Below are positions 32,922 through 46,233 of a DNA stretch of 64,000 nt, one piece after another. The stretch is from positions 1 to 64,000 of the forward strand of contig JAECUM010006789.1 in the NCBI GenBank assembly GCA_016617855.1, given 5' to 3'. This DNA comes from Megalonaias nervosa. Its lineage: Eukaryota > Mollusca > Bivalvia > Unionida > Unionidae. Position 1 is the stretch's first letter, and the number at the start of each line of letters is the position of its first letter. The notes under the pieces were generated by a model. It had not been told where the DNA came from. It saw only the letters and a list, made by a program, of their open reading frames with translations, and did no database searches. The position numbers and the translations under genes are program-made.

Positions 32922-33870
32922 ATGACAATGATGCCACTATTGATATAATTAAGTAAAGGGCAATTTCTCAGTCAAACAGGAGCCTTAACTCTGTCAAATT
33001 ATTTCACAAAAACCTAGAATAGTGAAATTGCTCTAGGTCTTTTACACTTTTTTTCAAGTAAAGCCTCCAAAAATATGGTTTTAATCCATATAAGTTCTTC
33101 AAAAGTTATTGAGCAAGATGAACATTTATGAAGGAATTGATGCGACAGGGCTGTTTGGACAAAATTAATATAGGCATCATTTGTCCTCTCTATAGATAGG
33201 CAGGGATTTCAAAACAAGAAATTTGAACATAACAAAAAATGAAAAAATACATTTGTCTTAACTGCAATTTAAGTTGACTTTACATTTGACCTTTTGACCT
33301 GCAAATTATTTTGGATTTTCAATCTCCCTGGTCACTGGTTAACTTATTCCCTGTGTATAAAGACAAACTAAAAAAACCGATGAAAGACAACAGAAGGTGA
33401 AGAAAATTAATATTCATGACTGCCAATCCAAGTTTTTCAAAGATTTTGCTACTGTAGATAGTACTAGACAGTTTTGATGCATGAATCAATTACACTGTTT
33501 TCTTTCTCTAGCACAAAATGCATGAATCAATTATACCGTTTTCTTTCTCTAGCACAAAAACTTTTTTTGCAATGATTTATGTTGAACAGTTCATATGCCA
33601 TAAAATTCTATGAAAGATTTTATAAAGTTGCTTTATTTTAAATGAGAATTTTACATGCAAAAGGTTTCTATCTCAAGAATGAATGATGCAGTCTGCAAGT
33701 AGGAGGGGCAACATAACCATGAAAAATAAAAGATACAACAGTACTATTGTCTGAAAAGAAATTTGGTTTCATACATAAGTATTTAATGATTGTTCTTTTT
33801 TAAGAACACATAAAATAATTATGGGCCAATACTAAGAAAAATAGTAAAAGCCATGCAACCTAAAACATCA
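31556..33870. other. TACC intron, nothing recognised apart from microsatellites
   Basis: Contains a (TA)n run at 32861-32918 and a twofold repeat of GCATGAATCAATTA and CCGTTTTCTTTCTCTAGCAC at 33480-33560. No coding evidence. Confidence 0.45.
32861..32918. repeat. (TA)n microsatellite
   Basis: About 29 uninterrupted TA units. Confidence 0.95.
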
Positions 33871-33877
33871 ATAACAT

Positions 33878-34076
33878 ATTCATGTATACTGCCTTATAAG
33901 CCAAATCCAATAGTAAATTGCAGATACCCAGATCTACCAGCACAATATATGCCATCAGACTGGGTCTAAGCAGTTTGCAAGGGGTAATCAGTAGAACAAA
34001 CAACATAGACCTTGATCTGCTAGTCAATCATGTGATGGTAGGTCAGAGTCTATTTTGTTTCAAGTGTACATAAGGT
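33878..34076. mobile_element. MITE family M (copy 3)
   Basis: Starts TGTATACTGCCTTATAAGCC, carries CAGATCTACCAGCACAATAT and CAGTAGAACAAACAACATAG, and ends GTGTACATAAGG. Diverged from copy 4 but collinear. Confidence 0.65.
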
Positions 34077-34079
34077 ACA

Positions 34080-35510
34080 TGCAATTCTAAGGATATCCTT
34101 TTCACACTATACCAGGGACAAGAGGTGAAAATAATTGACAAGAATGAAAGAAATTATGCTTTTATCTTTGAAAACAAAAATAAATTTCATAAACAGTATG
34201 GAAAAACTGATCAATATTTTAAAATCATGCCTAAATTGACACACAGACACAAGCAGGTAAAGAATTAACTCGGACACATACATGCCATTTTTTGTGTGCC
34301 AAAAATAAAAATAAAAAATACAGCAGTATAGCTTAGAGAAAAAAGAAAAATGTACATGTTACATAAAAATGGACTGGTTTTTTTTGAAGCCTTAAAAAGC
34401 ACTTCTTAATGAAAATAGTAACCTACTAATAAACTCAGGAGAAAATTTGATAAGGATTCCACAAAACATTATTTCATCCCTACAACTGTTTATTCCCTAT
34501 CATTAAAACTGCCATAAGACACATGTCTAGCCATCTGCTAACATAGGCCAGCCAAAAATCAGCCTAAGGGTCATCAAGCAAACAAAGATTTATGTATACT
34601 AATATCTTCTGCCTAAATTATTCATGTAAGGATGTCATCTTTTGTAAAATTAGCATTGACTGTGCAGCTTGAAATGATGGGATCATTATTACATCATCAA
34701 TACATGTACAAAGTGCTGCTTGTTATCTATGTTTTGTAGCACTATGAAATCTGGATCAGATGTAAGATGATGTAATCATGACTTCTGTCCTTTAACAAAT
34801 AATGACAAATTAAAAGCTTTACCACAATATTAATAATACAAATTTAGTGCTCTGATGGAAATTTATTTTTTTTTTAAATTAACAAAAATGATGCAAGATG
34901 TTGAGAAATCATGTGCAATTAACTTGCCATAAATCAGCTTCAAAAATTTCTGTCATAATTCTGATGTGAGCTCGATAATTATGTTACAGTGAAAATATTA
35001 ATTCACCAACAAGCACTTTTCTGAATGTATCTGACCAAAGGAATCAGTAATTTTAAACCTCAGGAAATCTGAGGATATTTAAAATGCTCATTAAGGTTAT
35101 GTTTTATGGAGTTGCAACAGTCAAGTTGTCCATACTTTTAGTACAGCACTAGAAAATGAACATCAAACCTATAATGTTTTCATGGTTTCAGGAAGCATCC
35201 ATACTTAGCATGATATAAATTCCATGGTTTTGACTTGCGTCCATACTTAGCATTACACAAAATCCGTTTTTCAAATAGTAACATACTCCTGTCATTTCAC
35301 AAGCAATCATTCTATTAAGTACTTATTTTTAGTAACATATTTATAGTGCACAGCATAAGCCAATTAACATGAACTGTTTTCAACTTGTACTGACATCAAT
35401 AGAAAAATAAAAAAATCAGAAAACAGTTGATAACAGACCATTAATGAAGGCAAACAATGGCTACAGCCTTACTCCAAGTTCATAGTGCTACAAAACACTT
35501 GAGTAAGAAG
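34080..35510. other. TACC intron, nothing recognised
   Basis: AT-rich unique sequence with homopolymer runs. No feature supported. Confidence 0.4.
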
Positions 35511-35511
35511 A

Positions 35512-35893
35512 GGCAACATATGGATGTCATCATGCTATAATAATCACATCACAACATATGGATGACGTCATACTATAATAATCACATCACAACATATGGA
35601 TGATGTCATACTATAATAATCACATCACAATATATGGATGATGTCATACTATAATAATCACATCACAACATATGGATGATGTCATACTATAACAATCACA
35701 TCACAACATATGGATGATGTCATACTCTAACAATCACATCACAACATATGGATGATGTCATACTATAATAATCACATCACAACATATGGATGATGTCATA
35801 CTATAACAATCACATCACAACATATGGATGTCATCATACTATAATAATCACATCACAACATATGGATGATGTCATACTATAATAATCACATCA
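35512..35893. repeat. 38-bp minisatellite with CRE-like core
   Basis: About ten copies of ACATATGGATGATGTCATAC followed by TATAATAATCACATCACA. One copy has GATGACGTCAT, containing the full CRE palindrome TGACGTCA, while the others have TGATGTCA. Copies are more than 95% alike. Confidence 0.95.
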
Positions 35894-35894
35894 T

Positions 35895-36944
35895 TTCCAG
35901 CTGTTGAAGAAGTGTTGATTTTACAAAACCAGAGATCCTTAGTACAATTAAATTTTAACGATGAATCTCAACATTGATGATGATGATAATGCCACTGGAA
36001 AATTGAGATCGATATCTTACGTCTGCTCACGAAAGGGAGACAAGTGGTGCAATGATGGATGATCATTAGGTTTATTTAACACAAGCCAAAAGGTTCAAAC
36101 TAGCTACTGTTATGGGCAAGAAAAACCTAACAATGGATGACTCTGAACCCAATTAAATAATTAAATTTTCATAACCTATTTATAGCAATAAAACAGGTTT
36201 CAAACAAATTGTTACAGAGATAGAGTCACGAGAACATTTACCATTGCTCTAGATGCCCCTCCTACTTGTCAGGCACATAAAATGTACTGAATGTAACTGA
36301 CTTACTGGATGGTCCAGTCGTAACAACCACTTGATGAAGCTCCATAGGAGGGAAAGGAATGCAAAAATGTGGGTCTGTTTGAGTGGATGACATGAAGAGA
36401 AGAAGAATTAACTGACCTGAGCCTCCCTTCACCAATTCACTCTAACCCATGCTAAATGTTTCAGTCCAGACCAGTGAGGACCCTACCATAAAATCTGTTC
36501 CTGAATCTAAACTCCAATGAACAACCAAGTAAAATCTTCATCAGAATCTAAAATTTACACAATATAAGAATGTATTTAATTTTATACATCACTCAGATCT
36601 TATGACAATGTATCAAAATTAAATGTAAATTATACTGGATTCTGCAGTATACATTTTGTGAAGGGATCTCATCATTGGTCTGGAAAGAGCAGTACACCAA
36701 ATAAAAATTTATTTAAAAAATAATTAAAAAGTAGCCAAGTACATGTATACTGAAAAAACTGATTCTACTTCTATAATGATGTCACAATTAATATGGTATC
36801 TTGTAACTCGTATTTGGTACATTTGACTCATTCCCAGTCTTTTCAAAGGAACACGGTCAAGACAGTGGTAAATACCAATTTACATATTTTGAATTAGATA
36901 TGAAAACTGCAAGTAGGTATTTACTCTGATAGGGCAGCCTATAT
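35895..36944. other. TACC intron, nothing recognised
   Basis: Unique AT-rich sequence without open frames of note. Confidence 0.4.
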
Positions 36945-36946
36945 TA

Positions 36947-37137
36947 CCATATGTACTTGCTTATAAGTCAAGTCCAATTACAAACTGCCGTGCATAATAC
37001 ACTAGCAGATCTAGGTCTGTACAGTTTGCTAGGAGTAATCAGTAGAATAAACAACATATTCCTGCTCTTCAGGTGCATTTTCCTATAGCAGATCAGGATC
37101 TTTGTTACCTGCAGTTTTACTCAACAAGTACATATGG
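36947..37137. mobile_element. MITE family M (copy 4, complete)
   Basis: Left end CCATATGTACTTGCTTATAA and right end AACAAGTACATATGG, bordered by TA at 36945-36946 and 37138-37139. Body phrases match copies 1, 3 and 5. Confidence 0.75.
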
Positions 37138-37139
37138 TA

Positions 37140-38125
37140 CATCAACAAATCATATGGCAATGAAACACACAGGGGGGCATTTTGAAAATGAACATTCTGA
37201 GAAATTGCCAACTCATACTGCAATATAGCAAAGCTCTCATCTAAGCACTTCAAACAACAGCTCTTCAGAACAAATATTTAAGCGTCTTATTTTGGTAACG
37301 TCGTATTTTATAATTATCCTAACATGCAGTCTATTAAAAAATGTTCATGAATTTAGCCACAAAATTTTTAGCCACAGTTTATCCGCCTTAATAGCAACTA
37401 TTTCCTGAAAAAAGCAAATCTTTAGGGCACTAGTAACCTGAAATAATACTATATTTGCACAACTTTAATGATGCAAACCATAATGATAAAAATTAGTAAA
37501 ATAAAAATGGAAACCTCAGTACACAGCAGAGGAAAATAGAGAAAATATGTAAGAACTTGTGATCTTTTTTTCCAAAGAAAGTAAAATTTAAAGCTAGAGG
37601 CAAATGCAGTAACTTTCAGTCGTTCCTCACCAAATTTAAAAATTTCAAGGATTAAAAGCACAAAGCAAGAGATTGCAAGCAAGATGCACTTTCACCTGTC
37701 TCCTCTCTCTATGTTTTATCTGTAGAGGTTATACTAAATGGGTGGGATATTACAATTAATATCATATGAAGAAAAAAACCCAACTTATTTTAAAATAATG
37801 AAATTCACAAATTGTTGCTGTGTCATATAAGACCTAAACATGAGATATTCATATTCATAAGCAAATCTTTTTACATTTTTTCACTTTTACCTTACTTGTT
37901 TTCCATCTCTAAAAGAATTTAATTTTTAAGTTAGGACAGTTATTATCAACTAAAGAGGACTTGAGGGGACTGTACTGCATTAATATTTGAAAGCTGCACA
38001 ATCTGCGGTGCCTGCTCTTCATCTCAAATAAATATCTTTGATTGAGTCAACTCCACTTATCAACCATCATAGTACAGAAAAATAATTTCTTTACCATCAT
38101 CCTTTGTTCCGTTTAACTGATGATC
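37140..38125. other. TACC intron, nothing recognised
   Basis: AT-rich. The 77-codon minus-strand frame at 37449-37682 is hydrophobic but has no family likeness or coding support. Confidence 0.4.
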
Positions 38126-38129
38126 TAGG

Positions 38130-39290
38130 AGTGCAGTTCTGGCAAACCTATTTTTAAAATAAAAATGTCCACTAGTGCATCACCAAAGGCATCACTCCCT
38201 ACAATGTTTCCAACATTGCCTTAAATGGACAAAATTCTGCTGGACAACCAAATTTGGAGAAAGATGTGCAATCAGGGGCCATAACTCTTCTAAGTAATGA
38301 ATTAGAACGCAAGAAATCTAACTAATTCTAAAGTCTTAACAATATAAAGGCACATGATAAATCTGCCAGATATGCAATATTCCCTTGTGAAGTTAATCTC
38401 TAGAAAGCAAAGTTAAGACAACAGCAGTCATCATCCGTAACTCTTAACACGATAATTTCAGACAGGTTAAACTTAAGGTCTCATCAGTATAAAACCACAT
38501 GAAAAATTTGGTTGAATGCAAGAATGTTAAGTAAAGGTAAGCTGTGGAAACCAAATAAGAATGAGGATATGCAACCTTGGGACATAACTTCTGTCAGTGA
38601 TGTCATGGAATGGTGGAATCAAACTCAACCAATGTCTTATCAGTCTGAAGCAACACACCAAATTTGGTTGAAATCCAACAAATTATGGTGAAGTCATTTT
38701 GTAAAAACCAGATCAGTGCCAAGCAATCAGTGGGTATGTCTATGAGACAATGTTCATACAAAGCACATGTAAATCTATGAGACAATATTCATACCAAACC
38801 CATGTAAAACACATACAAGTCTATGAGACAATGTTCATAATGATCCCAAGTAAAGCACATGTAACTCTAGGACACAATGTTCAAACCAAATCCATATAAG
38901 GCACATGCAAGTCTATGCGACAATGTTCATATCATACTGCATCCGAACATACTGAATGGTTCTGGAGCTATACCAGTTACAAACAACATCTGACAAAGAT
39001 AAAAAGCAGAGGCACATTTAGGGCTGTAGGACTTGTAAACAACAAATTGCATCAGAATATGCAAAATGCTTCTTGAACAATGTTGATTAAAGGAATCTGC
39101 TACATGTATTACAGCAGTGGTGATGCAAGATTGATGGAAAAAGGGCAATAACTCTGTAAAAATTGGACTGGAAAAGAGGAAACCTTTAAAAGCCACACCT
39201 ACATGTAATACACAGCCCATCTACCAAATGACATCCAATTACGTGTAAGGATTGCAGAGCTATGTTGATTACAAGAAAAGTTAATGGACA
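38130..39290. repeat. Degenerate dispersed repeat with GGGCCATAACTCT motif and a 48-bp array
   Basis: Words such as GGGGCCATAACTCTTCTAAG (38275), GGGACATAACTTCTGTCAGTG (38579) and GGGCAATAACTCTGTAAAAA (39144) recur with ACCAAATTTGG phrases. That pattern is common in bivalve and gastropod intron repeats, from memory. Within it, 38735-38935 holds four to five copies of a unit of about 48 bp (GTCTATGAGACAATGTTCAT). Confidence 0.55.
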
Positions 39291-40380
39291 GACAGATGAA
39301 CAAACAGAAAAGTGAGTATTATAGCACTTCTACATCTCAATGTCTATGCCTACTAATAGAAAATTTTAAGTTTGATGCACATCATATAATTTTCACAATT
39401 TCTTTTCTTCAAAATTTAGCAAGCATGCACAAAAAGACTACAATTTAAGACTACATACATGCAGTCACACAGTAATTAACAAATATATTTTGTTATAAAA
39501 ATATGACACACTTACCAAATTTACATTTAATCCTTTTAATACAACAAATTCTAATCTCCCATTGCTACCACCCTTGAACAAAGAGTATACCCCTATAGTA
39601 ATCACATTTGTTTAGTCCCATGTATTAGGTTCAAGAGCAAACTTATCTAAATTTTCACATTTGTATTAACTGTGAGGTTTACTCTATATGAAAATCAAAA
39701 ATACTGTGAACCTGTTTTTATTCATGGCTACTAAATTTTGAAGTTCTCCAATCATGCTTTGAGGATCTCATGCTATTTGGATATTTAAAACTTTTAGCAA
39801 ATCAAAAACTGAGGCTATTTAATTTTGTTGGTATGTTCCCTCTTCTAATCTTTTATAAAACTTCAGCTCTTCAACATGGGCATTTATTCGAGTTCACTCA
39901 ATCAATGATACATGACTAAGGCAGCACTGTACTACACCATTACTACACCCACACTCATATTTGTCTTTTAAAAAAAATGCCCAAGCTCCAAAGACATACC
40001 TGTTCACTTTTGTCCAAATAGGCATCCTTCAATAACAAGCAACTCAATTTTACAATCAGCAAATAAAAATTCAACATATTTGAAGCAGACAGACACGAAA
40101 AATATCAGCTGTTATTGCATTTAAAGAGTCAACTGAAAATAAATAAATCTGAAATCTACTTTGTAGCCAATAAAAATTAAAGTTTTTGGGGTGGGGTATG
40201 ACTAAATTTAATTATGTAATACTTTCCTGCTATTATTACATTACTTTCCTTTTCCGGTACACCAGGTACCCAGTCTAAGCTATATATTTGCTCCTGCCAT
40301 TAGTAATTGGAGACCAAGAAGAGAAAAGGATATGATCCCAGTCTGATTCCTTTTGACTTTGACTGAAACTACAGGACATC
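39291..40380. other. TACC intron, nothing recognised
   Basis: AT-rich unique sequence, no feature supported. Confidence 0.4.
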
Positions 40381-42990
40381 AGAGCAGGATGGGAGGAGAG
40401 AATATTTGCAACAGTGGCAGGTAAATACAACATAATTACAATTTGTTTCACAAGTCAAAAATATCTTTTAATAGGAGTAATACATTACCTGCTATTACTG
40501 CATATCAGAAGTAACCAGTTAGGAGGGAGGCTGATGGACCCAACACAAAAAATTGCTTTAAGAAAACAAATCTCTTACCCTCATGATAACAGTGTTCACT
40601 ACTGTAAGCCAACAGATGGCTAAGGACGAAAAAGTAGTATGAAAAGGCCAGAAGACTTTTATCATACTGTCAACCAAAGAGGAGTGAGTCAAGTAGGCCC
40701 AATATGCAGCAAAAAGCACTTATCTTATGGGTTTAATTTTTCATGAAATAAAGGTCCCTTTCAGTGAGGGAAATTCTCTTGCTAGTGAAGGCAATCCACC
40801 TGGCAATGGTGGCTGCCAAAATAATAGGAACCACTGAAAGGTAGAATGATATGATTTCAACCTTTCCTTATCCCTTAAGAGCAAGCCAAATAAAACGTTA
40901 AGGTCCTATCTGGGCAATGGATGATGTCTTGATTGTTGTCAGCACAGCTATGACTGAAACTGGGAATCTCAACAGAAAATGGAGCTCCTGGCTCGAAGCC
41001 AGCAATCCTGGTAGGCAAAATGAGAAACCAAATTATAGTTTCCACTGAACTGTAAATAAGCCTTTTCCACTGCTAAGATATGTAGCTCAGTCTTTGTCCT
41101 CACTGACACTAAGGAGACAAGATCATCTTCAGAGTAAGGTCTGAAACGTTCATAAGGGGGTATAGATAATTCTTAAAGAACACATGAAAAGTTCCATCTA
41201 TGCATTACTAATGATTAGTGTGCAAAATACCAGTCTCTGAGCTCAAAACTACCTGACAAGATCAGAACAATGAAGGCCTGACCCTACTGGCAGAAACCTT
41301 AGAGAACTTAAGAGTGTTGGAAAGGGCTCCCTTATAGCCCATAATAGTCGAAACAGCATATTCTCTTTCCTCAAAAAGAAGGAAGTTTGCAACTGCATTT
41401 AAAGAGCAACAGCTAGGATCAATGCATTTCCTACTGCACCAGTTAAACGAGATTCTTCAGTTTGCACCATAAACTTTGGAAGCTGCTTGCCTTCTAACCT
41501 GGCTGATGCAACTGCCATCCTTGCTCAAAACTGGTTTTGGAGGATCATTTGAGATGAGCCCAATGTGAAGGTGGAAAATCTGTGAAATAATGTGTAGGAG
41601 GTAATCTTTGGTAATTTTTGGGGCTTACCTACAAGTAGATTACTGAACCATGACTGCTAGGGCCACAGATGGAGCTATCAGAATGAGCCAAGATGCAGAG
41701 AGGCTGACTTGGTGGAAAACCTACAGAATTATTTTGAAAGGTAAGAATGATGAAAGCATCCACTCCTAGGCCTTCGGACATCATATAGAAATGGAGCTTT
41801 AGTTCAGCTTCATAGTGAACAAGTCCACTAATCGTTTCCTGCACAGTTAAAAAAAAATTTCTCCTACTGTCTGATGCAGAACCCAATTCACAACTATCAC
41901 ATGGCCTGGTCCCAATGGCTGTCTGCTAGGATATCCAATTCGCTTGGAATATGGCAGACTCTAAAACTGATCTCCAAGACTGCCCATCAGAGGCTTCCAT
42001 GTAAACAGAAGTGTGTATACCTCCTTGATGTGTTCTGTGGCTTCTGTAACACAACAACAACTTATGAGATGGGCATCCCCCATAAAGCAAGGAACAAGCA
42101 TTAATTTTGGGGTTGTTTATATGAAAATCACTTCTTTCCAAGACCAAAGCTCCTTAAGAAGAACTCACTCTGACTCCAGATAAGCAGTCCATCCAGAATC
42201 TGATGTATCTGTATATAGAGAGAGTGGAGTTCATGGCTCTGAACCAGAATTCCAGTCAGAAACCAATGCCGATCTAGCCACCAACTCAAGTGGTTATGAA
42301 AAAAATTGGATCCTATAATAATTCAAGTTGCTATTGGGTCCTTGTGCAGTTTCCATTTTGCTGCATGCAGGAACTGGAGCGAGTGCAAGTGAAATCTTCT
42401 ATGGAAACTAGATCCACAGCAGAGTTCCTTGGAGAGAGTGGTAAAGCAAGCTGGCCATAGGACACACTGTAAGGGACAGAATCTGAGTTGTCCTGTCTTG
42501 GTGGAATGTGAACCCTCCTTTGATCGGTGAGGAAAATCATCCCCACATACATAAAGTCCTGAGAAAGGATGAGATCAGTCAAGGATGGAGATAAAACCCC
42601 TGATAAGTCAACATCAACCAACAGTGGGATAGTTCCTTCATGTGAGTATCTCTGAGGGTGCTGTGCATTAACCTTCTATGGAACATCACAAACCCAAATG
42701 TCTTGACAGTCTTGGATGAGAGTGGCAATCTAGCTCCATTTGCTGAAGAAAGCCAGAGGTGACTGAGCATTTTCCCAGCCTGTCACCCCCACAGCACCTG
42801 GAAACGAAGGCAGGAACATCCATGACAGCAAGGTGGTGGGATTGAAGGGGGTGGGGGAGAAAAAGAAGACTCATTATCTGGTATTAGGGTTTCCCAAATC
42901 CCTTAAGATTAAATAGGAACATATGGAAGGGATGCTGATCTAATCACCTTCTCCAGACAGGCAAGCAAAACCAAACATCTTATTCACATT
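40381..42990 (-). mobile_element. DIRS-like (tyrosine-recombinase) retroelement fossil
   Basis: Reading right to left on the minus strand, 42490-42621 has the end of a reverse transcriptase (SQDFMYVGMIFLTDQRRVHI). At 42335-42385 is HSLQFLHAAKWKLHKDP, at 42269-42283 WWLDR, and at 42177-42216 an RNase-H-type YTDTSDSGWTAYL. After a long degraded stretch, 41323-41396 reads AVANFLLFEEREYAVSTIMG, like the N-terminal part of a tyrosine recombinase, and 40865-40945 has CPDRTLTFYLA. RT, then RNase H, then recombinase is the order of DIRS elements. Many frameshifts and stops are present. The RT catalytic core and the element ends were not found, so the limits are approximate. Confidence 0.55.
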
Positions 42991-43404
42991 GCAACTGCAT
43001 GGTAATATAGTGATGGGTAGGTGGGAATATCGACCCAATCACTGTTCCCAGAGTGATGACTTGAACCTAGTGTCAGTTTGCTCAAAGGGTCGGGCCCAGT
43101 GTCTGGTGACCAGTGCCCTGAAACCAGTGCCCAGCACTGGTCCAAGAATGGTCCAGCAAACAGGCACAACTCAGATCTATCAGAGTGAGATTGCTGCTCT
43201 TTTCTTTCATTGGGACATGAAGTCTACCTCAGGAGGGTGCTGCTCCTCCCTGCTGGGAAGATGCGACTCCAATGAATTTTTGCTCTCTTGCAAGGGGCCA
43301 AGGATCTATCCTTCACTGGCACTGATGGCATCAGACCAAGAGTCTGGGATCCTTGGCTATGTAGTGATCTTCAAACCATGTAGATCACTCTTTGTTTTTT
43401 CTCC
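42991..43404. other. GC-richer sequence between the DIRS-like fossil and a SINE
   Basis: Probably more of the DIRS-like element (5' part) but not recognisable. A 165-codon plus-strand frame (42989-43486) runs through it into the SINE and is not believed to be a gene. Confidence 0.35.
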
Positions 43405-43640
43405 ACAGGTTCAAACCCCAGCTGAGTCATACCAAAGATTTATAAAAAAGGTACCAGCAGCTGTCTCTCTTTGCACTCAGCATTAAGAGGTTAGTGTTAG
43501 GACTGGTCAGCCTGGTGTCAGGATAATGTGACTGGGTGGGACATGATCCTACATATCTGCAGCATGATGCCTCAGTGCAAGACAACACTATTAAGTGCCA
43601 CACTGCAGACATCATAGCATTGTGACTGAAAAATTGTTAA
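43405..43640 (+). mobile_element. SINE family B (copy 2)
   Basis: B box GGTTCAAACCCC at 43409, then GAGTCATACCAAAGATTTAT, CACTCAGCATTAAGAGG, GTCAGGATAATGTGACTGGG and CACACTGCAGACATCATAGC, collinear with 13316-13560. It ends before a (CA)n run. Confidence 0.75.
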
Positions 43641-46164
43641 AGCTACATTAAAAATCTAAATCACACACACGCACACGCACACACATCATTTAGCTATTAA
43701 TTCTACCCAAGCCTTAAATCGATATGTTGTGATATAAGGATAGTGGGAAACAAAGGCATTAAGTATACAAAGATTAGTATTATTGCAAATGAAGAAAGAA
43801 TAATAAATTATACTAACATATGAAAATGAGATTCAATACTTATATTCAAATTGAATCTTCAATGAAGTGAAACAGTTGTTGAAAAATTAAAATCCTTGTG
43901 AGAGAATGTCTTCTCCATGCACACTTAATCCCACTGAACAGCATTACTGTAAAATACCATTGCATGAATCAATTAATAATCATCCACTGAAATACTAGGT
44001 ATATATGCTAATCACTGCAAAGTAATGAAGCTTTGAACATCATGTCAATAAAGCTTGGCTGGTACACACAAATATTTGTTAGTTAGATAATCCTGAAATT
44101 GTAGAATTAAACAAGTCTAACATTCTCAGTGCCACAGATAATTAGGTCTATCTTTCATGCATTTCCACATGAGCCCCCAATTATCCACTCATCTGCTTAA
44201 CTGATGAAATTTTAAGTAAAGTCAAGTGGTTGGAGTTGGGTTGTACATGTAGCAGGCTCAAACCAGTGATTCTATTGTTTGTTACATTTAGTCTGCATCT
44301 TTGAACTTTGATGGGCTCTGAACACATCAAATGTTGACATTGCTTCCTAACTGCATTAAGCATGGGGCAGCTGGTCACATGTTTGATTCACATGTGGAAT
44401 GATGACATAATCCAAGCTGACAGGATCTAAATTGAATTTTACATTCATAGTTCAATGGTCACCAGAAAATAATTTTTGGTGCAACTTTATGGACAGTGTT
44501 TTAAGAACAAGATCATACAGTTCAGTGTTGCTGGTGCACAGGCTTCCTCTGATGTTGCATTTTAAGTAATTGATCTTGACAAGTGTTTGATTTGTGCTAC
44601 TGATGGTAGTATTGTTTTAACCATTAAAAGCAACCGCCATTTGTTGACAGTATAGCTATGCAAACTTTGACAGACAAAATCATGGATTTAAATATGTCCA
44701 TTTTGTAAAACCAAGAAAATTGACACTAAAAAAATTAATGACACTATAGTATTCTCTAAATAAGAAATAAAAAGAAAACCAGGAACTAAAGGGTAAAAAT
44801 ACTTACCTGAACTGCTGCTAATATGAAGGTGAACAATTAACAGAAGCACTTCCTGCTATGTAAGGTGCAGCAAACACTTCAAAATTATCAAAAGATACAT
44901 AAAACCACAGAAATAATACAAGGACTGGGGAGAAAAACTCTCAGTCAGCATGAAACAACTATGTGTTTGTCCAAACAACATTTAAAATGGCAATAATGGC
45001 AAATTCTATAAGCAAGTGGCACAAGTGTTATGCGATGAAGTCCAAGAAAAAACAAGGATGGCATTCAATATATTGGCTATAAACAGTGGAATCAGATTGA
45101 GATCATGTTCTTTTCAACTCTGTCATCCAGTTATAAACTAGATCTGTCATCCAGTTATAAACTAGAGTAGTTTAGTTTCAACAGTGGATCGGCATCCCAG
45201 AAAAGGGAAACAATATAACAGTAACATGCAATGTATTAACAGTATTAAAATAACAATTTCCATTTTCTACAAAAGAAATTACAAAACTATAACATAAATT
45301 AATAAATTAAAAAATATGCAGACAATAACAAGTCAGCAATCACTGTAAGATAATGATTCATAGAAAATATTATTCTTGCAAGGCATTTAAAAGAAAGGGA
45401 GGTAACTACCCTTTGCTAACCTGTTAAGAAGTAGACTTTCCATGTGCGTGCAAATATTTATCCTTGAAAATGATAATTATAAAAAAATATCACATTCTAT
45501 CAAAAGTATGTGTAAAATACCATCAATGTACATAATTTCTACACTATAGCATGAACTTAAAAGAAGAGTTTCCTCAAGACATAAACTCATGTCAAGCACA
45601 TGCAAAGAAAGACTGAACAATAAATGACTACAATTTTTAAATGATCCCTGCTGAACCAATAGACGATGGTTTCCTCAAATGGAAAAACAAGTTATTTGAG
45701 GTAATATATTATAACCCTGAAACCTTGCAAACATATTTTGCTTTCTACTTCAGATGCTTACGCTATGCAAAAATTTAAAACTGTTAAGAAAATTCCAAAT
45801 TTATTTTCCCATTCAAAACGAAATTTTCAAAAGAATTTAAATTCTGAAGACCTGATATAAGAATACAAACTTGAGATGGACAGTACTTAAACAAAGTCAA
45901 AGTTTAATACAGCCAATGACACATTTGAATACAGCCAATGAGGTAAGTGATTTTTGATATTAACTTTTTGTACAGGACCTTAATATTGTTGGCATCTCTT
46001 AACACAATTTCTGCCACTACCACCACCAGAAAAGTTAAACCTATGTCTTGCAATTCACATGCAAGTCCGAAATGGCACTAAAATATACCAAGGTACAACA
46101 TTTACTGGTATGAGTGTGGAGGGAAGACCAAACACAACTAGGTGGGCCTCCAGAAAGGACCTAC
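43641..46164. other. TACC intron, nothing recognised
   Basis: Contains a (CA)n run at 43665-43685 and a 23-bp tandem duplication CTGTCATCCAGTTATAAACT at 45120-45165. No coding evidence. Confidence 0.45.
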
Positions 46165-46233
46165 CTGAACTAGCTGAACAATAGCAGCATCCTTGTTATT
46201 ATCACCAGATTTTACTGAGATCGTCTTATCATT
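46165..46233 (-). CDS. tacc: TACC exon, start of the coiled-coil region
   Basis: The exon has 69 bases, phase 0 at both ends, with acceptor tatttcag and donor CAG followed by gtaggt. It encodes 23 residues beginning NDKTISVKSGDNNKDAAIVQ, running from a polar linker into a helical stretch. It joins in frame to the exon at 28773. Because its length is a multiple of three, it could be skipped without a frame change. No paralogue-specific feature is visible. Confidence 0.78.

Noticed and set aside
42989..43486. 165-codon plus-strand open frame, one of the longest in the window
   Set aside because: It runs from a GC-richer repeat into SINE family B, has no family likeness, and the SINE part is clearly non-coding.
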